The notes under the pieces: model-generated | What the model was told of the DNA's origin: nothing | The model's database searches: none | Seen by the model: the letters and a program-made list of their open reading frames with translations, nothing else | Translations under genes and position numbers: made by a program | Shown here: positions 1 through 4,599 of the stretch, piece after piece | Layout: each line of letters opens with the position of its first letter | How positions within the stretch are numbered: position 1 is the first letter of the stretch | DNA from: a bacterium | Lineage (GTDB): Bacteria > Chloroflexota > Dormibacteria > Aeolococcales > Bog-877 | DNA length: 8,737 nt | Direction: 5' to 3' | Assembly (NCBI GenBank): GCA_021844355.1 | Contig: JAKBTP010000040.1 | Coordinates: forward strand, 1-8,737

Positions 1-2
1 TG

Positions 3-212
3 GCTCTGGCCATCCCCGCGCTGCCCTTCCTGGACGGGGTCTACGGGACCAAGGTGGAGATCGAGGACATCGCCAGCGGCCGCGCCTACGTGATCCTGGA
101 CCGTCCCCAGAGCTTCCGGGTCCACGGTCCCGGGCGCCGTGAGCAGGGGGTGGCCCTCGTCGGGCACCAGTGGGTGCTGCCCGCCCTCGACCCCTCGGCG
201 GTCTCGGCCTGA
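3..212 (+). CDS. 3' end of unidentified protein (partial, 5' end outside window)
   Basis: Frame 3 is open from the first base to a TGA at 210-212, giving the last 69 residues of a protein whose start lies upstream of the window. The visible part reads ALPFLDGVYGTKVEIEDI near its beginning and ends in QWVLPALDPSAVSA. It has alternating hydrophobic and charged residues consistent with beta strands, and no membrane segment. I do not recognise the family and see no catalytic motif. It is followed after 35 bp by a glycosyltransferase on the same strand, so the two may be co-transcribed and belong to the same surface-polysaccharide function, but that rests on position only. Its coding status is supported by the open frame with GC-rich third positions and by the clean stop before the next ribosome binding site. 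Confidence 0.6.
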   Translation, partial: ALAIPALPFLDGVYGTKVEIEDIASGRAYVILDRPQSFRVHGPGRREQGVALVGHQWVLPALDPSAVSA

Positions 213-247
213 CGGTGGGGTCGGCTCGGAGGGAGAACCCGGCACCG

Positions 248-1432
248 GTGAGCGTGGTAGTGGTCACCTACGACCCCGCTCCGGAGATGCTCGGCGAGTG
301 CCTCGACTCCCTGGCTCGGTCCACCGCTGCCCCCCAGGAGGTGTTGGTTGTGGACAACAGCCGCCACCACGAAACGGTCGAGGAGCTGGTCGAGAGGGCG
401 CTACCCTCCGGCCTGGTGCCGATCTTCCTGCCCCAGACAAGCAACCTCGGCTACGCCGCCGCGACCAACGCCGGGGTGGCGGCCAGCTCGGCCGAGCTGG
501 TGCTGCTGCTGAACCCAGACGCCGCCTTGGCGCCGGCGGCGCTGGGGGAGCTCTGCGCGGCCGCGTCCGCCCACCCGGAGACCCTGGGGTTTGCGCCCAA
601 GATCAGGCTTAGCGACCCCGGCGTGGTCATCGACTCGGTGGGCATGGCCATCGGCTGCGATGGGGTGGGGGTTCAGCGGGGGTTGGGGCAGGCGGACCTA
701 GGTCAGTACGACCGCCCGGAGCGGGTGCCGGGGGTCTGCTTCGCGGCCGCGCTGGTCCGCCGCCGGGCCTTCTCCCCTGGTGCCGTGGGCCCCCTGGACG
801 AGCGGTACTTCATGTACTACGAGGACGTGGACTGGTCGATGCGGGCTGCGATCATGGGCGAGGAGTTCCGCACCGTTCCCCGGGCCGAGGTCCGCCACCT
901 CCACTCCGGCAGCACCAGGAACCTCGGGCAGGGCTTCAAGCATCGGCTGATCCAACGCAACCTGATCTGGACCGCGGTCAAGAACCTGGAGGTCGAGGGT
1001 GCCCTGCGGGTCCTGGCGCGGCGCAGCTCCGCCAACCTCAAGTGGGCGGCCGCGGGCCGCCACCCCGCCGCGGCGCTGCGGGCGGTTGCCGAGGCGTGGC
1101 TGGGGCTGCCGGGGGTGGCCCTCAGCCGGCGCGAGGTCCAGCGCCGGCGCCGCCGCCGGGACCGCGAGGTACTTGGGCTGGAGGATGCGCCGGTCTTCTT
1201 CGACAGCGACACCTATCGGCCGGACGTCTCTGCGGCGGCCCTGGTGGCCGCGGTCGGACGGCTGTTCGCGCTCGCTCCGAGTCCGGCCCTGGAGAGCAGC
1301 CTGCTGCGGCTCCGGAGCGCTGAGGCCACCGGCCTCGGGCGGGACCGGGCCCTCCTGGCCGAGATGCTGGAGGGCGCCGGCCTCCCAGATGGGCCGGCCC
1401 TCAGCTGGCTGAGGGCCGAGCTGAGCTCCTGA
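248..1432 (+). CDS. Family 2 glycosyltransferase (rhamnosyltransferase-like)
   Basis: A 394-aa cytoplasmic or membrane-peripheral GT-A fold glycosyltransferase, expected to transfer a nucleotide-activated sugar onto a lipid-linked or polysaccharide acceptor. Visible motifs: N-terminal VSVVVVTYDP (nucleotide-binding strand, residues 1-10), VVDNS (34-38), NLGYAAATNAG (66-76), the metal-binding NPD (89-91, equivalent to DXD), and ERYFMYYEDVDW (185-196), whose EDVD is the usual acceptor/base region of WbbL/GlfT1-like enzymes, followed by HLHSGSTR. The last ~120 residues form an unassigned tail with an Arg cluster near 299-304. I chose GTG 248 because GGAGGG lies at 228-233 and the protein then starts directly on the first beta strand. 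An upstream ATG at 170 overlaps the preceding gene and would add non-homologous residues. It converges on a GtrA-family gene. Sugar and acceptor specificity cannot be read from sequence. Confidence 0.9.
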   Translation: MSVVVVTYDPAPEMLGECLDSLARSTAAPQEVLVVDNSRHHETVEELVERALPSGLVPIFLPQTSNLGYAAATNAGVAASSAELVLLLNPDAALAPAALGELCAAASAHPETLGFAPKIRLSDPGVVIDSVGMAIGCDGVGVQRGLGQADLGQYDRPERVPGVCFAAALVRRRAFSPGAVGPLDERYFMYYEDVDWSMRAAIMGEEFRTVPRAEVRHLHSGSTRNLGQGFKHRLIQRNLIWTAVKNLEVEGALRVLARRSSANLKWAAAGRHPAAALRAVAEAWLGLPGVALSRREVQRRRRRRDREVLGLEDAPVFFDSDTYRPDVSAAALVAAVGRLFALAPSPALESSLLRLRSAEATGLGRDRALLAEMLEGAGLPDGPALSWLRAELSS

Positions 1433-1454
1433 ACCGGAAAGGGTCCGGCCGGTT
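1432..1454. terminator. Short inverted repeat between convergent genes
   Basis: AACCGG (1432-1437) and CCGGTT (1449-1454) are perfect inverted copies separated by 11 nt. They occupy the whole 20-bp gap between the glycosyltransferase stop (1430-1432) and the gtrA-like stop on the opposite strand (1453-1455), touching both. An alternative CCGG/CCGG pairing (1434-1437 with 1445-1448) is also possible. There is no T-tract on either side. It could act as a weak bidirectional terminator, but the stem is only 6 bp. Confidence 0.3.
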
Positions 1455-1905
1455 ACTCGGCAGCGGCGAAGGTCACGTTGTGGTTGACCAGATAGTTCCA
1501 GACGGCCGCCAGCCCGATGCCCACCAGAAGGGCCAGCAGGTAGAAGAGGTGGAAGAGATGCACCCCGGTGAGCAGGGCTGCCTCCTGGATTCCCATCCCC
1601 ACCAGGGAAACTGCCTCGAAGGTCACCGCCCGGCGCCACCGGCTCGCCGCCCGTCGGTCCCTCCACGTGACCAGGGAGTTCACCGTGAACGTGACCACGA
1701 TGGCCGTCTGAATGGCCACCGCGGAGGCCAGCCAGAGGGGCAGGAAGAGCACATGGTGATAGAGGATGGCGGTGCCGCCCAGAGTGGTCAGAGCGCCGAG
1801 GACGCCGGCTGCCCCGAAGGACGCGACCCGGCGCCCGTGCTCCTGCACGCGGTCCAGCGCCGGGACCGCGGGCAGTTGCTCCCAGGCGGACGAAAGCCTT
1901 CCCAC
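1453..1905 (-). CDS. GtrA-family membrane protein
   Basis: A 150-aa integral membrane protein of the GtrA family, small four-helix proteins associated with moving polyprenyl-linked sugars or with surface polysaccharide and teichoic/O-antigen modification. Four hydrophobic segments lie at about residues 27-52, 53-80, 94-120 and 121-145. The paired GtrA signatures are visible: FTVNSLVTW at the end of helix 2 and WNYLVNHNVTF at the C-terminus. A basic loop (RDRRAASRWRR) lies between helices 2 and 3. Length matches the family (about 130-150). The frame stays open upstream to 2142, but that extension runs across the fabG start and is not GtrA-like. GTG at 1905-1903 gives the normal length and lies 7 nt after a TAATCT box, suggesting leaderless initiation. 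Convergence with a GT2 glycosyltransferase supports a role in envelope glycan assembly; the exact substrate is unknown. Confidence 0.85.
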   Translation of the reverse strand: MGRLSSAWEQLPAVPALDRVQEHGRRVASFGAAGVLGALTTLGGTAILYHHVLFLPLWLASAVAIQTAIVVTFTVNSLVTWRDRRAASRWRRAVTFEAVSLVGMGIQEAALLTGVHLFHLFYLLALLVGIGLAAVWNYLVNHNVTFAAAE

Positions 1906-1912
1906 TTCCCCG

Positions 1913-1918
1913 AGATTA
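1913..1918 (-). promoter_or_regulatory. Candidate -10 box of the gtrA-like gene (leaderless)
   Basis: On the minus strand the sequence reads TAATCT, 7 nt, then GTG (1905-1903). A TANNNT hexamer at this distance places transcription start at or next to the first base of the start codon, the arrangement typical of leaderless mRNAs in high-GC Gram-positive bacteria. No convincing -35 hexamer is seen 16-19 nt upstream. Confidence 0.45.
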
Positions 1919-2003
1919 GCAGAGGGGCCACCGGCGCGATCCGGCCTCCGCGCACATTCCGGCAACGAACCGGTGGCACCCGCTGTGAAGTTCCCGACCG
2001 AAA

Positions 2004-2020
2004 GTGCGGGCTGCCCGCAC
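2004..2020. repeat. Perfect 17-bp palindrome in divergent promoter region (candidate operator)
   Basis: GTGCGGGC (2004-2011), a central T, then GCCCGCAC (2013-2020): 8-bp perfect arms around one base. It lies between the divergent gtrA-like and fabG-like genes, 25 bp upstream of the TAGGAT box at 2046, so it would be centred near -45 of the SDR promoter. That position suits a dimeric regulator. As RNA it would be a short hairpin with a tiny loop, but it probably lies outside both transcripts. Confidence 0.45.
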
Positions 2021-2045
2021 GGCGCGCCACCGAGGGCCCATCCGA

Positions 2046-2051
2046 TAGGAT
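2046..2051 (+). promoter_or_regulatory. Candidate -10 box of the SDR gene
   Basis: TAGGAT matches TANNNT and lies 29 bp before the GTG start, with AGGAGG (2068-2073) between them, giving a short 5' UTR of about 23 nt. No recognisable -35 hexamer is present; upstream is the 17-bp palindrome, so the promoter may depend on an activator. Confidence 0.4.
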
Positions 2052-2067
2052 CGCCGCCAGGCTCCAC

Positions 2068-2073
2068 AGGAGG
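2068..2073 (+). promoter_or_regulatory. Ribosome binding site deciding the SDR start
   Basis: AGGAGG is followed by a 7-nt spacer and GTG at 2081. The same frame is open far upstream, to 1766, and this site is the main reason to start translation here. Confidence 0.7.
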
Positions 2074-2080
2074 TGCGCAG

Positions 2081-2839
2081 GTGCGGTTTGAGCAGCTGAC
2101 CGCGGTGGTCACCGGGGGTGGCCAGGGGATCGGCGCCGCCACCTGCCGACAGCTGGCCGGTGAGGGAGCCCGGGTTGCCGTCCTGGACCTGGACCACGCC
2201 GCCGCCTCCGGGGTGGCGGAGGAGATCGAGCGACAGGGCGGGACCGCGCTCGCCCTTCAGGCAGACGTCGAGGTCGAGCAGGCCGTGGAGGAGGCCTTCT
2301 CCCGGATCGGCGAGCAGCTGGGTGGCGCGGACATCCTGGTGAGCAACGCCGGGATAACCAGGGACAGGACCCTGCTGCGCATGAGCCTCGAGGAGTGGGA
2401 CCGGGTGATGCAGGTCCACTGCCGGGGCGCCTTCCTCTGTGCCCGGGCCGCCGCCCGCCAGATGGTGGAGCGCCGCCGGGGCAAGATGGTCTTCCTCTCC
2501 TCCACGTCGGCCCTGGGCAACCGGGGCCAGGCCAACTACGCCACCGCCAAGGCCGGGATCCAGGGCCTGGTGCGCACCCTCGCCCTGGAGCTGGGGCCGT
2601 TCAACGTCAACGTCAACGCGGTGGCCCCGGGATTCGTGGACACGGAAATGACCAGGGCGGTGGCCGGCCGGCTGGGGCTCTCCCTGGAGGAGTTCCACCG
2701 CCAGCAGCGAGAGCGCATCCCCCTCGGCCGGCTGGGCCAGCCGGAGGACATCGCCCGCGTGATCGCCTTCCTCTGCTCCGAGGAGGCGGCTTACGTCTCG
2801 GGCCAGGTGCTGTATGTCAACGGGGGCCGTCCCAGCTGA
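2081..2839 (+). CDS. Short-chain dehydrogenase/reductase, FabG-like (3-oxoacyl-ACP/acetoacetyl-CoA reductase type)
   Basis: A 252-aa cytoplasmic Rossmann-fold NAD(P)H oxidoreductase of the classical SDR type. Visible features: cofactor motif TGGGQGIG (residues 11-18), an acidic DLD at 36-38 after strand 2 (favours NAD(H) over NADP(H)), DV (62-63), SNAG (88-91), catalytic Ser in LSSTS (140-141), YATAK with Tyr153 and Lys157, NVNAVAPGFVDTEMT, and the C-terminal YVSGQVLYVNGG. The fourth catalytic-tetrad position, usually Asn in VNLKG, is His113 (VMQVHCRGAF), as also seen in some hydroxyacyl-CoA dehydrogenase-type SDRs such as HSD17B4. The likely reaction is reversible reduction of a 3-oxoacyl-ACP or -CoA. 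It stands alone, not in a fatty-acid operon, so a specialised substrate is possible. GTG 2081 is set by a strong AGGAGG site. Confidence 0.88.
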   Translation: MRFEQLTAVVTGGGQGIGAATCRQLAGEGARVAVLDLDHAAASGVAEEIERQGGTALALQADVEVEQAVEEAFSRIGEQLGGADILVSNAGITRDRTLLRMSLEEWDRVMQVHCRGAFLCARAAARQMVERRRGKMVFLSSTSALGNRGQANYATAKAGIQGLVRTLALELGPFNVNVNAVAPGFVDTEMTRAVAGRLGLSLEEFHRQQRERIPLGRLGQPEDIARVIAFLCSEEAAYVSGQVLYVNGGRPS

Positions 2840-2855
2840 GGGACGAGTCTCAGCT
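2834..2855. repeat. Inverted repeat over the SDR stop codon
   Basis: AGCTGAG (2834-2840) and CTCAGCT (2849-2855) are perfect 7-bp inverted copies around an 8-nt loop, and the left arm contains the TGA stop. No T-run follows. It could mark the 3' end of the SDR transcript, but it is a weak terminator by sequence. Confidence 0.3.
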
Positions 2856-2885
2856 TCCACACAGCTGCGGCTAAGGGTCGAGCCT

Positions 2886-2896
2886 TAGGCTAGGCT
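2886..2896 (+). promoter_or_regulatory. Candidate -10 region of the protease gene
   Basis: Two overlapping TAGGCT hexamers (2886-2891 and 2891-2896) fit TANNNT and lie 40-50 bp before the lipoprotein start. They sit in a cluster of small inverted repeats (CTAAGG/CCTTAG at 2871-2876 and 2883-2888; AGCCT-T-AGGCT at 2881-2891). No -35 match is visible, so this is tentative. Confidence 0.25.
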
Positions 2897-2935
2897 CTCG
2901 GTGGTCCTGGTGGTGGAGGCTCGGCAGAGGTGAGA

Positions 2936-4000
2936 ATGCCCCGTCTTTGGAAGTCGGCCCTGGGCGCCGTCCCGGTCCTGGCGCTGGTCCTGGCTGGCTG
3001 CGCCCCCGGGGTGCCCAAGGGCGCCGCCCCCAAGACTGAGCAGATTCCCAAGGAGAGCATCTCGCCGGCCGCCCTCTCCCAGGCGCTGCTGGCTCTCCAG
3101 GCCGACTACGTCAACCTCTACAAGGAGGTGTCCCCCTCGGTTGTGCAGATCTCCACCTCCCAGGACCTCGGCTCGGGGATCATCTTCAACTCCCAGGGTG
3201 ACATCGTCACCAACAACCACGTGGCCAACGGGCAGCACAGCTTCACGGTCACCCTCTCCAACGGTCGCACCTACACCGGAACGCTGGTCAACAGCTTCGC
3301 CGGCGACGATCTGGCGGTGATCCGCATCTCCGCGCCGAACCTCAAGCCGGCGGTCTTCGCCAACTCCTCCCAGCTTCAGGTGGGTGACATCGTCATGGCC
3401 ATCGGCAACCCCCTCGGGTATCAGAGCTCGGCGACCGACGGCATCGTCTCGGCGGTGGGCCGCACGGTCAGCGAGCCCAACGGGGTCACCCTCCCCGACG
3501 TGATCCAGACCTCGGCGCCGATCAACCCGGGCAACAGCGGAGGCGCCCTGGTCGACCTGGAGGGCCAGGTGGTGGGCATCCCCACGCTGGCTGCGCTCGA
3601 CCCCCAGTTGGGGAGCTCGCAGGCTCCCGGGATCGGCTTCGCCATCCCCAGCAACGTGGTCACCAACATCGCCGGCCAGATCGTCAAGTACGGGAAGGTG
3701 GTGAACTCCGGGCGGGCCTACATCGGCATCGACGTGGAGCAGGTGACCAACAGCCAGGGGCAGCCTGCGGGCGTCCTGATCGTCAAGGTGACCCGGGCGG
3801 CGGCCAGCCAGGCCGGCCTCAAGGCCCAGGACGTGATCACCTCGATAAACGGCCGGGCCACTCCTTCGGTGCAGGACCTCACCGACGCCCTGGCCAATCT
3901 CAGCCCCGGCCAGACGGTCAAGCTGGGGGTCACCGAACCCAACGGAACCAAGACCACGGTCAGCGTCCAGCTGGGCGAGCTGCCCGCCGGCGCGGGCTGA
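2936..4000 (+). CDS. Lipoprotein trypsin-like (HtrA/DegP-type) serine protease with PDZ domain
   Basis: A 354-aa exported serine endopeptidase of the HtrA/DegP group, expected to act on the outer face of the membrane in protein quality control. The N-terminus is a lipoprotein signal (MPRLWK, hydrophobic run, lipobox LAGC with Cys22), so it is lipid-anchored rather than held by an uncleaved helix as in many HtrAs. The protease domain covers about 60-255, with an intact triad: His95 in TNNHV, Asp125 in GDDLAVIRI, Ser201 in INPGNSGGAL. A single PDZ domain follows (about 259-348; AYIGIDVEQV, QAGLKAQDVITSINGRAT). ATG 2936 is preceded by GAGGTGA, a 7-nt match to the extended Shine-Dalgarno sequence; GTG 2930 in the same frame, 10 nt after GGAGG, is nearly as good and adds two residues. 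The 114-aa protein gene starts 41 bp after the stop and may be co-transcribed. Confidence 0.9.
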   Translation: MPRLWKSALGAVPVLALVLAGCAPGVPKGAAPKTEQIPKESISPAALSQALLALQADYVNLYKEVSPSVVQISTSQDLGSGIIFNSQGDIVTNNHVANGQHSFTVTLSNGRTYTGTLVNSFAGDDLAVIRISAPNLKPAVFANSSQLQVGDIVMAIGNPLGYQSSATDGIVSAVGRTVSEPNGVTLPDVIQTSAPINPGNSGGALVDLEGQVVGIPTLAALDPQLGSSQAPGIGFAIPSNVVTNIAGQIVKYGKVVNSGRAYIGIDVEQVTNSQGQPAGVLIVKVTRAAASQAGLKAQDVITSINGRATPSVQDLTDALANLSPGQTVKLGVTEPNGTKTTVSVQLGELPAGAG

Positions 4001-4041
4001 GCCCAACCCAGTGGCCCGGGCAGCCGGAAGTGGAGGTGGAG

Positions 4042-4386
4042 ATGCCTGAAGACACCATGGCGGACGGTGAGCAGCAGGTTGCCTGGTTGATGACTCCCTA
4101 TCACGCCCCGGTCCTGGACCGGGAGGGAACCGCGTTCGGGACCACGGCCTCGCTGTTGGGCGACGAGGCCAGCGACATCTTCCACGGACTGGCGGTCAAG
4201 CCGAACTCGGGCCATCAGCTGCTGGAGCTGGAGGCGTCCCACGTGGCCAAGATCACCACCCGGGCGGTCCACACCGATCTCAGCCCGGAGGCGGCGGCCG
4301 CCCTTCCCCCCTACCGGGAGGAGCGCTGGTACCACCTCGGGGAGGGGGGGCTGTTCCGCAAGCGCCCGGAGTGGCGGGACGGTTGA
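4042..4386 (+). CDS. Small PRC-barrel-like protein, function unknown
   Basis: A 114-aa soluble protein with no signal peptide, membrane helix or cysteine. After a polar N-terminus (1-15), the central part (about 19-78) reads MTPYHAPVLDREGTAFGT, then HGLAVK and LLELEASHVAKITTRAV. This pattern of short beta strands around a 'D..G..xG' turn resembles PRC-barrel domains, which bind RNA, protein or photosynthetic reaction-centre partners. The C-terminus (93-114) is rich in aromatic and charged residues (REERWYHLGEG...RKRPEW). The domain call is by eye and tentative. ATG 4042 is chosen because GGAGG at 4032-4036 leaves a 5-nt spacer; a GTG at 4030 lies in front of that site. The gene follows the protease by 41 bp, and its last codons contain the -35 element of the next promoter. 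Confidence 0.7.
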   Translation: MPEDTMADGEQQVAWLMTPYHAPVLDREGTAFGTTASLLGDEASDIFHGLAVKPNSGHQLLELEASHVAKITTRAVHTDLSPEAAAALPPYREERWYHLGEGGLFRKRPEWRDG

Positions 4387-4411
4387 GAGCCGTCGGCCTG
4401 GCGCCTAGAAT
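4383..4411 (+). promoter_or_regulatory. Sigma-70-type promoter of the sulfurtransferase leader
   Basis: TTGAGA (4383-4388), a 17-bp spacer, then TAGAAT (4406-4411): the best match to the bacterial housekeeping promoter consensus in the window. The -35 hexamer overlaps the TGA stop of the preceding gene (4384-4386). The expected start site, 7-8 nt after the -10, coincides with the ATG at 4419. Confidence 0.75.
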
Positions 4412-4418
4412 CGTTGGC

Positions 4419-4502
4419 ATGAGCCCGGCCCCGCTCCTCCTTCGCCACCTTGGGCCGCGGAGCCCGCGATGTAGGCGCGGGTCCGCTGGGCAGGGCGTCT
4501 GA
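4419..4502 (+). CDS. Putative leaderless Cys-containing leader peptide upstream of the sulfurtransferase
   Basis: A 27-codon ORF, too short for routine gene calling, starts with ATG 7 nt after the TAGAAT box and stops at 4500-4502. The peptide begins MSPAPLLLRHLG, is rich in Leu, Arg, Pro and Gly, and has one cysteine (Cys18, TGT at 4470-4472) in PRCRR. Its 3' part runs into the left arm of a 9-bp inverted repeat. Cys-containing upstream ORFs preceding sulfur-metabolism genes, including cysA2, are known in mycobacteria, where they act as cysteine-responsive attenuators, often with runs of Cys codons. The single Cys codon here is weaker than those examples. The role is inferred from position, promoter geometry and overlap with RNA structure. 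The alternative is that this is simply a structured 5' UTR in which the ORF is not translated. Confidence 0.5.
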   Translation: MSPAPLLLRHLGPRSPRCRRGSAGQGV

Positions 4503-4519
4503 GCCGTCGGCAGCGGACC
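4480..4519 (+). promoter_or_regulatory. Leader hairpin A (candidate attenuator stem)
   Basis: GGTCCGCTG (4480-4488) and CAGCGGACC (4511-4519) are perfect 9-bp inverted copies with a 22-nt loop that contains the leader stop codon. A ribosome paused at the Cys codon (4470-4472) would cover the left arm and prevent pairing. Confidence 0.5.
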
Positions 4520-4555
4520 TCTCACGGGTTGGGGACACCCCGTACCCGGACGGCT
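4502..4555 (+). promoter_or_regulatory. Leader hairpin B and competing helix C
   Basis: Hairpin B: CGGGT (4525-4529) with ACCCG (4544-4548), closed by GGGG (4531-4534)/CCCC (4538-4541) around an ACA loop. Helix C: AGCCGTC (4502-4508) pairs perfectly with GACGGCT (4549-4555) and would enclose B. The left strand of C lies in the loop of hairpin A, so A and C are either alternatives or form a pseudoknot. No T-run follows, so control would more likely be translational or Rho-linked than by intrinsic termination. Confidence 0.4.
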
Positions 4556-4586
4556 GGAAGTTCCTGTCGTAGCTATGAGCGCCCTT

Positions 4587-4592
4587 GAGGAG
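4587..4592 (+). promoter_or_regulatory. Ribosome binding site deciding the sulfurtransferase TTG start
   Basis: GAGGAG with a 7-nt spacer before TTG 4600. An upstream in-frame TTG at 4585 overlaps this site and has no good site of its own. The complementary CTCCTC occurs at 4434-4439 inside the leader ORF and could pair with it at long range. Confidence 0.65.
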
Positions 4593-4599
4593 TGCCACC

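Noticed and set aside
698..1666. Minus-strand 322-codon frame across the glycosyltransferase and the gtrA-like 3' end
   Set aside because: It runs antisense through conserved GT2 motifs and in another frame of the gtrA-like gene; Pro/Gly-rich with no domain.
1916..2860. Minus-strand 314-codon frame opposite the SDR gene
   Set aside because: Antisense to the complete SDR motif set; no independent binding site or family resemblance.
3994..4004. GGGC-TGA-GCCC hairpin at the protease stop codon
   Set aside because: Only a 4-bp stem with no T-run, and the next gene follows closely; not convincing as a terminator.
2885..4006. Minus-strand 373-codon open frame opposite the protease gene
   Set aside because: It is an antisense shadow of a gene with an intact catalytic triad and lipobox; its translation is Gly/Asp/His-rich with no recognisable motif.
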